NCBI RefSeq assembly: GCF_030151085.1
Contig: NZ_JASLER010000031.1
Coordinates: 1-64,000, forward strand
Direction: 5' to 3'
Length of the DNA stretch: 64,000 nt
Source of the DNA: Bacteroides sp.
GTDB lineage: Bacteria > Bacteroidota > Bacteroidia > Bacteroidales > Bacteroidaceae
Of the stretch, positions 14,992-24,806 are shown piece by piece (positions within the stretch are counted from its first letter, which is position 1; every line of letters starts with the position of its first letter). Below the pieces are notes generated by a model. It searched no databases. It was not told where the DNA came from and saw nothing but the letters and a program-made list of their open reading frames with translations. Both the position numbers and the translations under genes were made by a program.

Positions 14992-17991
14992 ATGTACATG
15001 AAAAAATATGTTCTCCTGCTGTGGATAGTGGGAATTCTTTTAGGAATAGCTCCGCTTCAAGCACAGACTTCTCCGTTTATACCTTCTGCGTCGGATACAC
15101 GTTGCCGGCAATGGGTAGATTCTGTTTTCTCCAAGTTAAGCCTTCAGGATAAGGTGGGGCAGTTGATTGTGGCTACCATTCCGGCGAAAGCAGATGGAAA
15201 GAATAAAAAGCAGATTCGTGAGTTGGTGAAAAAATATAAAGTGGGTGGTTTGCTGTTTTCAGAAGGAACGGCAGAAGAACAGGCTATTCTGACAAATCTA
15301 GCACAAAAGAGCGCTAAAACTCCCCTCATGATTACTTTCGATGGTGAATGGGGACTTGCCATGCGCTTGAAAGATGCCCCGAATTATCCTCGCAATGCAG
15401 CTTTAGGATGTATTCAGGACAATACTTTGATTGAAGAATATGGACGGGAAGTGGCACGCCAATTTCGTGAACTGGGGGTACATGTTAATTTTGCACCGGA
15501 TGCGGACGTAAATACGAATCCATTGAATCCGGTTATTCATGTACGCTCTTTTGGTGAAGATCCTAAGAAGGTGGCGGAAAAAGTAATAGCATACAGCAAT
15601 GGATTGGAAAGCGGAGGCGTTTTATCCGTTTGCAAACATTTCCCCGGACACGGAGATACGGATTCAGACTCACATAAAGAGTTACCTTCATTGTATTACA
15701 ATCGTGCCCGTTTGGATAGTATTGAACTATATCCTTTTAAAGAGATGGTACGTGCCGGACTTGGTGGGGTGATGGTAGGACATTTGCAGGTGCCGGTATT
15801 GGAACCGGATGGCGTTACGGCTTCTTCTCTTTCAAAAAAGGTGGTAACCGATTTGCTGAAAGAGGAACTTGGTTTTAAAGGACTGATATTTACCGATGCT
15901 TTGGATATGAAAGGTGTGTCGGAAGTACCTCAAGTTACGACTAAAGCTTTCTTGGCGGGAAATGATATGTTATTGGTACAGTTCAACACAAAGAATGCCG
16001 TGGCAGAATTGATCAATGCTATACATTCCGGCGCAATAAGTAAAGATGAACTGGATGCCAGATGCCGCAGAGTGTTGACATATAAATATATGTTGGGGTT
16101 AAGAACTCCTCAGCCTAAACTACAAGTAAGCGGTATGAGCTTCCGTATTAATACGGATGAAGCACAGGATTTAGCTGCAAAATTGCGTCGCTCGGCAGTC
16201 ACGGTGTTGAATAATTATTTTGGCATTCTTCCTTTGGCTCCTGTAGATGGCGGTATTGCATTGCTTAGTGTAGGCGAGAAAGACCAGGATGCTGCCTTTG
16301 TGGAGGCAGTGAAAAAGCAAGCGGATGTCAGTTGTTTCTATCTGCCTTGGAATGCCGATGACGCTACGCGGGAAGATGTGAAACGTAAACTCGCTACTTA
16401 CCGTCGTGTAATTATCAGCATTACCGGTTCCAATTATGTAAGTGATAGAGACGTTGCATTCTTGGCTAATCTTGATTTGCAAGCTCCCTTGGTTTATACC
16501 TTCTTTACTTCCTATCGGACTTTACAACCATTGACGCCGGCATTGGCAAAGTCGAGTGCAGTTGTGTTAGCCCATTCTAATGAGGTTGACTTGCAACAAT
16601 ATGTGGCCGACGTTCTTTTTGCGAAAGCACCCGCTCATGGAAAGATTTCCATGAGCATAGGTAAACTCTTTCCTGCCGGAACCGGTTGCACGATAGAACC
16701 GGGCATGAAGTCGGGAGCGGCTATACCGGAAGATTATGGCATGAAATCATATATCTTGCAAAGTGTGGATGCTGTAGCTCAAAAAGGATTGGCTGCCGGT
16801 GCATATCCGGGCTGCCGTATATTGGTTCTGAAAGATGGGCAGACGGTATATGACAAAGGTTTTGGAACCCATTCTGCAAAAGATACTACGGCGGTACGTT
16901 CCACCGATATGTTTGATTTATCTTCATTGACTACGACTACTGCGACTTTGCTGGCTGTCATGAAACTGTATGATGAAGGAAAGTTGAAGCTGGATGACAA
17001 GGCTTCCAAATATCTTCCTTTATTGCGTGCAGGCAATAAGAAGAATATTTCTATTCGTGATTTGCTACTTCATGAATCGGGTTTGCAACCTTATATGCGT
17101 GTTTATCTGGATATTATTGATCCGAACTCCGTACAAGGACCCTATTCGCAAAGCTGGGTGGATAAGTGGCACCATACGCAAGTAAGCGAGCATAGTTATT
17201 TCTGCTCCGACTTCAAATTCAAGAAAGGGCTGACTTCCGAAAAACAATCTTCGGTATATACCCTGCAAATGGCTGACGGCTTATGGCTGAACAAGAGTTT
17301 CAAGAATACGCTTCTCCAATCCATCGCTAAATCGGAGCTTGATAGCAAGCGTTATGTCTATAGCGACCTCGGCTTTGTACTTTTGCAACAGATCGTGGAA
17401 TCCATTGTGAAGCTTCCGATGGACTTGTATCTTGCCAAGGAATTTTATGCACCGATGGGGCTGCAAAGAACGATGTTTTTGCCTTTACGTAAGTTTACGA
17501 AAGCTGAGATTATGCCGACGGCAGAGAATGACTATCTGCGCCGCCAGGACCTCTGTGGATATGTGCACGACGAGACTGCTTCCTGTATGGGCGGTCTTTC
17601 CGGTAATGCCGGATTGTTCTCTACTGCTGAAGAGGTGGCCAGGATTTATCAAATGTTGCTGAACGGTGGTATATGGAATGGCAAACGTTATCTCAGCGAA
17701 GCCACTTGCCGTTTGTTTACAACGGAGAAGTCTGTTATCAGTCGTCGTGGTTTAGGCTTTGATAAACCGGATGTATCAATTATACTCCGTAGTCCTTGTT
17801 CGGCTTCCGCTCCAGAAAGTGTATATGGGCATAGCGGATTTACCGGAACTTGTGCTTGGGTAGATCCGACAAGTAAAACAGTATATGTATTCTTGAGTAA
17901 CGCCCTGAATCCGAATGTCTGGAATACAAAGCTGGGAGACATGAAGATACGGACGGATATACAAGAACTGATTTTTAAGAGTCTGAAATAG
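14992..17991 (+). CDS. NagZ-like GH3 / beta-lactamase-fold fusion, paralogue 1 (SxxK lysine lost)
   Basis: Predicted exported beta-N-acetylhexosaminidase fused to a serine-hydrolase-fold domain, 999 aa. A signal peptide is present (from M3, MKKYVLLLWIVGILLGIAPL; the ATG at 14998 is an equal start candidate). The GH3 domain (about 35-380) has the NagZ signature KHFPGHGDTDSDSH (His/Asp dyad) and nucleophile Asp in FTDALDMKG. A linker region (about 400-580) leads to the C-terminal domain (about 600-999), which has YSDLG and GHSGFTGT. Its catalytic motif reads S645-L-T-T648 where S-x-x-K is expected (codon ACG at 16933-16935), so that domain may be inactive as a hydrolase. In Bacillus subtilis NagZ and the beta-lactamase-fold amidase AmiE act together on muropeptides; a fused pair for cell-wall salvage is the best guess. 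Confidence 0.87.
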   Translation: MYMKKYVLLLWIVGILLGIAPLQAQTSPFIPSASDTRCRQWVDSVFSKLSLQDKVGQLIVATIPAKADGKNKKQIRELVKKYKVGGLLFSEGTAEEQAILTNLAQKSAKTPLMITFDGEWGLAMRLKDAPNYPRNAALGCIQDNTLIEEYGREVARQFRELGVHVNFAPDADVNTNPLNPVIHVRSFGEDPKKVAEKVIAYSNGLESGGVLSVCKHFPGHGDTDSDSHKELPSLYYNRARLDSIELYPFKEMVRAGLGGVMVGHLQVPVLEPDGVTASSLSKKVVTDLLKEELGFKGLIFTDALDMKGVSEVPQVTTKAFLAGNDMLLVQFNTKNAVAELINAIHSGAISKDELDARCRRVLTYKYMLGLRTPQPKLQVSGMSFRINTDEAQDLAAKLRRSAVTVLNNYFGILPLAPVDGGIALLSVGEKDQDAAFVEAVKKQADVSCFYLPWNADDATREDVKRKLATYRRVIISITGSNYVSDRDVAFLANLDLQAPLVYTFFTSYRTLQPLTPALAKSSAVVLAHSNEVDLQQYVADVLFAKAPAHGKISMSIGKLFPAGTGCTIEPGMKSGAAIPEDYGMKSYILQSVDAVAQKGLAAGAYPGCRILVLKDGQTVYDKGFGTHSAKDTTAVRSTDMFDLSSLTTTTATLLAVMKLYDEGKLKLDDKASKYLPLLRAGNKKNISIRDLLLHESGLQPYMRVYLDIIDPNSVQGPYSQSWVDKWHHTQVSEHSYFCSDFKFKKGLTSEKQSSVYTLQMADGLWLNKSFKNTLLQSIAKSELDSKRYVYSDLGFVLLQQIVESIVKLPMDLYLAKEFYAPMGLQRTMFLPLRKFTKAEIMPTAENDYLRRQDLCGYVHDETASCMGGLSGNAGLFSTAEEVARIYQMLLNGGIWNGKRYLSEATCRLFTTEKSVISRRGLGFDKPDVSIILRSPCSASAPESVYGHSGFTGTCAWVDPTSKTVYVFLSNALNPNVWNTKLGDMKIRTDIQELIFKSLK

Positions 17992-18005
17992 TCTGGTTAT
18001 TTTAA

Positions 18006-21000
18006 ATGGATGAAATGAAGAGAAAGATGAGACGATTGTTCCTGCTTGTGTTGATTTTTGTAGTTTGTAGTGGTCATCTGGCTTTAGATGCAAAGCATGC
18101 TCTTGTTCCGCCTGCTCCTGCTCCGGCAGTTGAGCCGTCGTTGGTGAGCGGATTGCAAGATGATATCCGGTGCCGGCAATGGGTGGATTCTGTTATGCAG
18201 CGATTGTCAATGAAAGAACGTATCGGGCAACTCTTTATCTATACCATTGCTCCTCAAATAACTAAAGCTAATAAGGAATTGCTGCGTAAGGTTGTACAAG
18301 ACTATAAAGTAGGTGGGCTGCTCTTTTCCGGTGGTTTGATGCAGAATCAGGCTACATTGACCAATGATGCCCAACGAATGGCAGAAGTACCTTTGATGAT
18401 CACTTTTGATGGCGAATGGGGGCTGTCCATGCGGTTGCGTGGAACACCGGTCTTTCCTCGTAACATGGTACTTGGCTGTATTCAGAATGATAGTTTAATT
18501 TATGAATATGGACGGGAAGTGGCTCGTCAATGTCGTGAGTTAGGAGTACAGGTAAACTTTGCACCGGTTGCCGATGTGAATATCAATCCTCAGAATCCAG
18601 TTATCAATACCCGTTCGTTTGGTGAGAGTCCTGTGAATGTGGCAAATAAAGTGATAGCCTATGCCAAGGGCTTGGAAGATGGAGGAGTACTTTCGGTCAG
18701 CAAACACTTCCCCGGACATGGTGATACGGATGTGGATTCGCATAAAGCATTGCCTACTTTACCTTTCTCTCGCGAACGTTTGGATAGTGTGGAGCTATAT
18801 CCTTTCAGGAAAGCGATTCATGCAGGACTGGGAGGTATTATGGTAGGGCATCTCGAGGTTCCGGTTTTTGAAGAACATGGCGGATTACCTTCTTCTCTAT
18901 CCCGAAATGTAGTTTATGACCTGCTGACGCGTGAGCTGAAATTCGAAGGACTTATTTTTACCGATGCACTTGCCATGAAGGGAGTAGCAAATAATTCTTC
19001 GGTTTGCTTGCAGGCATTAAAGGCCGGAAATGATTTATTGCTTGTTCCCCGTCGTATAAAGGAAGAAGTCGAAGCCGTTATGGATGCCGTGAAACGTGGT
19101 GAGTTGAGCGAAGAAGATATTAATGAGAAGTGCCGGAAGGTATTAACTTATAAATATGCACTTGGCTTGAAAAAGAAGCCTACTATACGCCTTTCCGGTT
19201 TGGGTACCCGCATTAATACGCCTGAAACCCGTAATTTGATACGGCGTTTGAATTTGGCTGCCATTACCGTATTAGGAAATGAATCCAAAGTGCTCCCTTT
19301 AGATCCCGCTATTAAAGAGGTGGCAGTACTGAATGTGGGCGACTCAAAAGAAATTCAACCCTTTTTGAAAGAACTGTCTCAGTATACTCGTCCTGTGGAG
19401 TTTAATTTAGGTGCAAATCTGCCTGAATCACAATGTGAACAGTTGCGGGATACTTTGGCACATTACAAACGTATCTTAGTATGTGTTACCGAACAGCGAC
19501 TTGCTTCGTATCAAGCTTTTTTTGCAAAGTTTGCTCCGGACGTACCCGTGGTATATTTGTGCTTTATTGCCGGAAAACATACGTTGCAAATACATAGAGG
19601 CATTTCGGCTGCCGGGGCTATGATCTTGGCACATTCTTCCGATGATGATGTGCAGAAACAAGTTGCTGATATGTTATATGGTGAAGCTGAGGTAGACGGA
19701 CGCCTTTCTGCCAGCATCGGCGGTTTGTTTGCTACAGGTACCGGAATGACCTTGGGCACACAGACTATACCTCATTTTGTACCGGAAGAGCATGGAATGA
19801 ACTCCCGTATACTGGCCAAAATTGATACGATAGCCGAAAATGGTATTCGTGAAGGTGCCTATCCCAGTTGTCAGGTCGTAGTATTGAAGGATGGCATGGA
19901 AATGTATAATAAATCATTTGGTGATGTAACTGCTAAATCCGTATATGACTTGGCTTCATTGACCAAAACAACCGCAACCTTACTGGCTGTAATGAAACTA
20001 TATGATAAAGGACGTCTCAACCTTACCGACCGTGTATCGGATTATTTACCGTTCCTGCAAAATACGGACAAGAAGAATATAACGGTGCGTGAATTACTGA
20101 TGCATGAGTCCGGATTACCTTCGACTCTATTGTTTTATCAGGATGCTATTGATAATAAGAGTTATGCGGGACCTTTATTTAAAGGAAAGTACGATAAAAC
20201 TCATCCGGTGCGTATTGGTACTCAGACGTGGGCTAACCCGAATTTCCACTTCCGTAAAGGATTGACGTCCAAAAAACGTTCGGCAGAATATACATTGCAG
20301 GTAACAGATAGCTTATGGCTAAACAACTCATTCAAAAAAGAATATTTGCAAAAGATTGCAGATGCACCGCTGAAAGATAAGCGTTATCGATATAGTTGTG
20401 TGGGCTTTATCCTGCTACAGCAATTGGTCGAAGCACGTGCCGGAATGCCGATGGATGAGTTTCTTGCTAAAGAATATTACACTCCTATGGGATTGGAGCG
20501 TACGGGATATTTGCCGTTGCGTTTCTTGAAAAAAGAAGAAATAGTGCCTTCGTCTATCGATCTCTTTTTACGTAAGACAGTTCTGCAAGGTTTTGTTCAC
20601 GATGAATCGGCTGCTTTTCAGGGAGGTGTTTCCGGTAATGCCGGTTTATTCTCTACTGCCGGGGAAGTAGCGCGTATCTATCAGATGCTATTGAATGGTG
20701 GTGAACTGGACGGAAAACGCTATCTGAGTAAAGAAACATGCAGACTATTTACTACAACCGTTTCCAAAATCAGTCGTCGTGGCTTGGGATTTGATAAACC
20801 GGATACCCGCAATCCACATAATAGTCCCTGTGCTGCATCTGCCCCTGCTTCTGTTTATGGGCATACCGGCTTCACCGGAACTTGTGCGTGGGTGGATCCG
20901 GAGAATGGCTTGGTTTATGTCTTCCTGAGCAACCGTATCTATCCGGATGTATGGAACAATAAACTTCTGCGTTTGGATATTCGTTCGAAGATTCAAGAGA

Positions 21001-21032
21001 CGATGTATAAATCACTAATCACTAATCACTAA
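18006..21032 (+). CDS. NagZ-like GH3 / beta-lactamase-fold fusion, paralogue 2 (active-site motifs intact)
   Basis: Tandem paralogue of the preceding gene, 14 bp downstream, 1008 aa. A signal segment starts at M1, M4 or M8 (RRLFLLVLIFVVCSGHLALD). The GH3 domain (about 50-395) carries KHFPGHGDTDVDSH and FTDALAMKG. The C-terminal domain (about 600-1008) has S651-L-T-K654, so the S-x-x-K catalytic pair is present (codon AAA at 19965-19967). YSCVG stands at the Y-x-N position and GHTGFTGT at the third motif. Likely role: release of N-acetylglucosamine from muropeptides by GH3 and amide or ester cleavage by the second domain. Similarity to class C beta-lactamases is fold-level; I do not propose antibiotic resistance. 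Confidence 0.88.
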   Translation: MDEMKRKMRRLFLLVLIFVVCSGHLALDAKHALVPPAPAPAVEPSLVSGLQDDIRCRQWVDSVMQRLSMKERIGQLFIYTIAPQITKANKELLRKVVQDYKVGGLLFSGGLMQNQATLTNDAQRMAEVPLMITFDGEWGLSMRLRGTPVFPRNMVLGCIQNDSLIYEYGREVARQCRELGVQVNFAPVADVNINPQNPVINTRSFGESPVNVANKVIAYAKGLEDGGVLSVSKHFPGHGDTDVDSHKALPTLPFSRERLDSVELYPFRKAIHAGLGGIMVGHLEVPVFEEHGGLPSSLSRNVVYDLLTRELKFEGLIFTDALAMKGVANNSSVCLQALKAGNDLLLVPRRIKEEVEAVMDAVKRGELSEEDINEKCRKVLTYKYALGLKKKPTIRLSGLGTRINTPETRNLIRRLNLAAITVLGNESKVLPLDPAIKEVAVLNVGDSKEIQPFLKELSQYTRPVEFNLGANLPESQCEQLRDTLAHYKRILVCVTEQRLASYQAFFAKFAPDVPVVYLCFIAGKHTLQIHRGISAAGAMILAHSSDDDVQKQVADMLYGEAEVDGRLSASIGGLFATGTGMTLGTQTIPHFVPEEHGMNSRILAKIDTIAENGIREGAYPSCQVVVLKDGMEMYNKSFGDVTAKSVYDLASLTKTTATLLAVMKLYDKGRLNLTDRVSDYLPFLQNTDKKNITVRELLMHESGLPSTLLFYQDAIDNKSYAGPLFKGKYDKTHPVRIGTQTWANPNFHFRKGLTSKKRSAEYTLQVTDSLWLNNSFKKEYLQKIADAPLKDKRYRYSCVGFILLQQLVEARAGMPMDEFLAKEYYTPMGLERTGYLPLRFLKKEEIVPSSIDLFLRKTVLQGFVHDESAAFQGGVSGNAGLFSTAGEVARIYQMLLNGGELDGKRYLSKETCRLFTTTVSKISRRGLGFDKPDTRNPHNSPCAASAPASVYGHTGFTGTCAWVDPENGLVYVFLSNRIYPDVWNNKLLRLDIRSKIQETMYKSLITNH

Positions 21033-21034
21033 AA

Positions 21035-21070
21035 GGAGCCCTCTGCTCACGCAGAGAAGCTCCCTTCTTT
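21035..21070 (+). terminator. Terminator of the nucleotidase/NagZ operon
   Basis: Stem GGAGCCCTCTGC / GCAGAGAAGCTCC with loop TCAC, followed by CTTCTTT. It starts two bases past the stop of the last gene. Confidence 0.75.
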
Positions 21071-21119
21071 CATGCTTTGAAACAATTAAATTCTATCTGT
21101 TAAGCTTTAGGATAGTCTT

Positions 21120-21749
21120 TTAGAATGCAATACCAACACGAAGGCCGAAATTGCTTAAGCCATCTGCACTGTATGTGAAGACACTGCCTTTATTTGTACC
21201 GTAGCTATAGTATGCTGCAAAATGCAAGCCCGGTCCATAAGCCCAAGGATACACATTGAAACCTAATTCAGGAGATACATAGAAGCCCCAAGTATTGTCA
21301 TGTGCTTCAAATACGTTGAAAGTAGATTTCAACTGTGCATATTGTGCACCGACTTTAACACCGAAATACGGTTGGAATGAACTACCACGATTCCAAACGT
21401 AGCGTGAAGCTAAACCGAAAGGCAACTGGAATACAGTATGCTGCTGGTCAGTATTCAAACTACCACCCTCACCTACGGGGAGAGTCTGGCGTCCGAAATA
21501 TTCATGATTGCTGTGGTATGCTAAGAAAGCTCCCAGTGCAAAGTTATCTGATAGGAAATATCCACCTTCGAAGTTCATACCCCAACCGCTTGATTTATCG
21601 GCGAAGTTATTGCTAAGGGGGAAATTGTATTGCCAGTCGATATTGGCATAACCATTATCGGTCATCTGTGCCTTTGCCGGTAGGGCAAAGACGAGAGCAA
21701 GAGCGACAACCGCTACTACTCTCAGTGAAAGGTATTTTATTGTTTTCAT
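21120..21749 (-). CDS. Outer-membrane beta-barrel protein
   Basis: Probable small (8-strand class) outer-membrane barrel of unknown function. The 209-aa product has a signal peptide ending ALPAKA-Q. Alternating aromatic/polar beta-strands follow: YANIDWQYNFPLS, WGMNFEGGYFLSDNFALGAF, PYFGVKVGAQYAQL and GFYVSPELGFNVYPW. It ends GLRVGIAF, with the terminal phenylalanine typical of BAM substrates. It lies 82 bp downstream of the DUF4136 gene on the same strand and may be co-transcribed. Confidence 0.82.
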   Translation of the reverse strand: MKTIKYLSLRVVAVVALALVFALPAKAQMTDNGYANIDWQYNFPLSNNFADKSSGWGMNFEGGYFLSDNFALGAFLAYHSNHEYFGRQTLPVGEGGSLNTDQQHTVFQLPFGLASRYVWNRGSSFQPYFGVKVGAQYAQLKSTFNVFEAHDNTWGFYVSPELGFNVYPWAYGPGLHFAAYYSYGTNKGSVFTYSADGLSNFGLRVGIAF

Positions 21750-21831
21750 ACTTTGTTCTTGTTTTTAGGTTTAGTGACAGTTTCTCAGTCCGGAAGAGAA
21801 ATTGCCTTTAACTAATACTATATTACCGCTT

Positions 21832-22464
21832 TTACTTGCTAGTCAGATAAGTTGATTGGGTGAAAGACTGGTTGACACCTTGCACGGCAAGTTTGGTGTT
21901 AACAGCAGTCGAACCGCTCAATAATCCGCTCATGTAGCTGGTCCACAGAACAGGTAGTTTTTGACTTTGACCTTGTGGTGCTTCCAAATTTAGCAATTCG
22001 GTAATGAATGAACCTGTGCTGTAAGAGTAGTTCACAGCGTATGGATAGTACCATCCACCCCAGTTACCCCAGTAAGGAGCATCCCAGTAACCTGGATAAT
22101 TCCACCACCATTCGGGACGACCGTAGTCGGTGAAATAATAAGTACTTCTAACGTAGCTTACTTGCAGACCGAGGTCAGCCTCTTCGCGATTTTCAGTGCG
22201 TACAAAGCCGCGGTTATTCATATTAGTCACGTATGCTTTCAGAATTTCCTGAGCGCTTTCGTCTTTCCAATATTCGGCGTCTTTGCTATCGCCAATCACG
22301 AGAATGCTATCCGGCAAGTAGTAAGTCTCGAAGGCTTTGAAATCCGCCTTCTTGTCATAGTTGGTATAAACCAGATAATTATTGTCCAGCTTATCCGTGT
22401 CAGGGTCTTTTTCGCAAGCTGCGAAGGCGAAGACCGCTAATAATAGGGGAATAAATTTCTTCAT
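21832..22464 (-). CDS. DUF4136 lipoprotein
   Basis: Unknown function; exported and lipid-anchored. The 210-aa product begins MKKFIPLLLAVFAFAACEKD, with lipid Cys at residue 17. The DUF4136 fold is suggested by VYTNYDKKADFKAFETYYLP, an alanine/glutamate helix (ESAQEILKAYVTNMNNRGF) and EEADLGLQVSY. A Trp/Tyr-rich loop follows (WWWNYPGYWDAPYWGNWGGW), also usual in Bacteroides members. Upstream (22465-22697) is 233 bp with no gene and no clear promoter box. Confidence 0.85.
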   Translation of the reverse strand: MKKFIPLLLAVFAFAACEKDPDTDKLDNNYLVYTNYDKKADFKAFETYYLPDSILVIGDSKDAEYWKDESAQEILKAYVTNMNNRGFVRTENREEADLGLQVSYVRSTYYFTDYGRPEWWWNYPGYWDAPYWGNWGGWYYPYAVNYSYSTGSFITELLNLEAPQGQSQKLPVLWTSYMSGLLSGSTAVNTKLAVQGVNQSFTQSTYLTSK

Positions 22465-22697
22465 ACTTCTATAATTGTTTAGGTTAAAATATAATTCCTG
22501 CCCTATGGTACCTTAGGCTTTTGTGAGAAAAAACAAGATAGGATATAAAAGGTTCACAAAGAAGTATGTTAAAAAACAGAAGTAAGAGGAAGGAGGGAAG
22601 TGATTAGTTATGAGTGATTAGTGATTTGTTTGAGTTTCCATGCGGTCTGACGGCATATTCGGCTACAAACAAATCACTAATGGCTCTTCATTGATAT

Positions 22698-24800
22698 TTA
22701 TTTATTTTTTTTGTTAATTCGAGCCGTCCAGCCACCGCCCGGTGACATTTGAACGTTTAATTTATTGCTTGAACTAACTGTTCGCATTTCTTTCTTATAA
22801 TCCATTGCATCCCGGTTGGCATTGATGCCGTCGGAGAAGATTTCGGCAGTATAATCGCCCTCTCCGAGGAAAGAAAGGTCGATGGTACAATTGCGTGGAG
22901 TCCAGTTGGTCATGGAGGCGATGTGCCAGGTGTCACCTTTGCGGCGTGCCAATGTGATGTATTCACCGATCTCACCATTCAGGGCTATGGTTTCATCGAA
23001 AGTAGTGGGTACTTTAGCAATGAAATCAGTGCATTCCTGTTCTTTCATGTACTTGCTGGGGCTGTCTGCGAGCATTTGCAAAGGAGCTTCGAAGACGGTG
23101 TACATAGCCATCTGATGTACTCTTGTACCTTGACTCATGGGATGATCGTTGATTCCACGGAACGTTTCCCGGGTTGCGTTCATCATGGCTCCCGGAGTAT
23201 AGTCCATCGGACCTGCAAGCATACGTAGGTAGGGGGCGGTAACATCATAACGCGGAAAATCGTGAAGAGGGACACCGTTTACAATAGGTTCCCATTTGGC
23301 GTTCTCCAATCCTTTCACACCTTCAAAATTCAGAATGTTGGGATAGGCACGTTGGATACCATACGGTTTCAGCCCATGTAAGTCGAGTAACAATTGGTGT
23401 TTGGCGGCACAGGCGGCAATCTGCTCTACGGAAGTGGCCAGAGGTTGGTCGTCGCGGTCAAAGAAGTCTATCTTAAAGCCTTTGATACCCATGGTTGCAT
23501 AATGATTGAACACAGCTTCCGTGTCTTTTGCCGAGTTACGCCAGCTTGCCCAAAGGATGACCCCAACTCCTTTTTGCTTACCATAAGCTACTATTTCTTC
23601 CAGGTTGATGTCCGGATTCAATTCTTCCAACATTGATTCTTTACCACTCCAACCTTCGTCTATAATGATATATTCCAATCCGTTTGCAGCGGCAAAGTCG
23701 ATATATGCTTTATAAGTCGGCGTGTTCATGCCTGCCTTGAAGTCTACTCCTGTTATGTTGCAGGTGTTCCACCAGTCCCAAGCTACCTTTCCCGGTTTTA
23801 TCCAGGAAGTGTCTTTGATGCGGCAGGCAGGGGCGAGGCGCTGTGTCATGTCATTGTCGGCAAGTTGTGTATCGTTGGTAGTAACGAGGACAATGCGCCA
23901 AGGGAAGGAACGACGGGCGCTATTTATTTCGGATGTAGTTTGAAGTTCACCGCTTGCAAGAAGTTGGGTTTTACCTAAATCACCGTTGAGCTGGTTCGGT
24001 ATGCGAGCTATATAGTCAGCGCGTTTGGTTGGAACCAAATTCAGACGATTGTGCCCCCCAATGACTTCTTCCAATGGATAGGGCGCAAAAGCTGCTTGTA
24101 AGCCTTGACGGGTTTGTGAATTGATAGTGAGGAACATTCCGGGATAATCTTCCACACCTGCTTCCATAATGACTGCCTTCTTGCCTTTTCCTAAATCTAT
24201 CATAAGCGGAGTGATAGCGAGCGAGTCCGAATACATTTTTGATAAGGGTGCATCGTCATAGTATGACTCAAATGAGTAGCAATAACGTTCACCGTTACGG
24301 TTGTCGTTTACATAGGGAACCAATGTCCGATAATCGCTATCAAAGTTGAAATCCGCCTTTTCATTTTTTACAATGAATGGTTTACTTTGCTCAGAAACGA
24401 AGCGGTAAGCGGCACCATCATCGTAAGCACGGAACTGCACGTTATAGCCGCCACGGCATTTCAATGTAAGTTGATTATAGACATCTTTTACACTTGCTTT
24501 CTTATAAATAGGAGTGGGGAAGGAAGATTCAACGGACTTACGTTCAGCCTTTGTAACCTTTACATTTTCACCGAAAGTTATCTCTTTCTTTGTGTTTTTC
24601 ACATCTACCCCGTACATAGCTATGGTAGAAGGTTGCAGAACTGTCGTGCCATCCTGTTGTATCTGCCAACTAAGTGTTGCTCCTGCATCTACAGTAATAA
24701 TTAGTTTGCCATCCGGAGAGGCTAGTTGATACTGCTGTGCGCGGACTGAGCCCAAACACACAAATAATAAACAAATTGTTTGAATAATAATGTTTTTCAT
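22698..24800 (-). CDS. GH97 glycoside hydrolase, probable retaining alpha-galactosidase
   Basis: Exported enzyme of 700 aa; signal peptide MKNIIIQTICLLFVCLGSVRA. It has the GH97 N-terminal beta-sandwich (about 25-290) and a TIM barrel (about 300-600) with YIIIDEGWSGKESM, GVGVILWASWRNS, IKGFKIDFFDRDDQ and LLLDLHGLKPYGIQR. A C-terminal beta-domain ends the chain. D445 in FKIDF (codon at 23466-23468) sits where retaining GH97 alpha-galactosidases have their nucleophile, whereas SusB-type inverting alpha-glucosidases lack it. Removal of galactosyl side chains would fit the mannan enzymes nearby. The gene follows the aldo/keto reductase by 6 bp. Confidence 0.88.
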   Translation of the reverse strand: MKNIIIQTICLLFVCLGSVRAQQYQLASPDGKLIITVDAGATLSWQIQQDGTTVLQPSTIAMYGVDVKNTKKEITFGENVKVTKAERKSVESSFPTPIYKKASVKDVYNQLTLKCRGGYNVQFRAYDDGAAYRFVSEQSKPFIVKNEKADFNFDSDYRTLVPYVNDNRNGERYCYSFESYYDDAPLSKMYSDSLAITPLMIDLGKGKKAVIMEAGVEDYPGMFLTINSQTRQGLQAAFAPYPLEEVIGGHNRLNLVPTKRADYIARIPNQLNGDLGKTQLLASGELQTTSEINSARRSFPWRIVLVTTNDTQLADNDMTQRLAPACRIKDTSWIKPGKVAWDWWNTCNITGVDFKAGMNTPTYKAYIDFAAANGLEYIIIDEGWSGKESMLEELNPDINLEEIVAYGKQKGVGVILWASWRNSAKDTEAVFNHYATMGIKGFKIDFFDRDDQPLATSVEQIAACAAKHQLLLDLHGLKPYGIQRAYPNILNFEGVKGLENAKWEPIVNGVPLHDFPRYDVTAPYLRMLAGPMDYTPGAMMNATRETFRGINDHPMSQGTRVHQMAMYTVFEAPLQMLADSPSKYMKEQECTDFIAKVPTTFDETIALNGEIGEYITLARRKGDTWHIASMTNWTPRNCTIDLSFLGEGDYTAEIFSDGINANRDAMDYKKEMRTVSSSNKLNVQMSPGGGWTARINKKNK

Positions 24801-24806
24801 TGTATA

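Noticed and set aside
16700..17991. Beta-lactamase-fold domains as antibiotic-resistance genes.
   Set aside because: They are C-terminal parts of NagZ-like fusions in a salvage operon; one lacks the catalytic Lys. AmiE-like amidase or esterase roles fit better.
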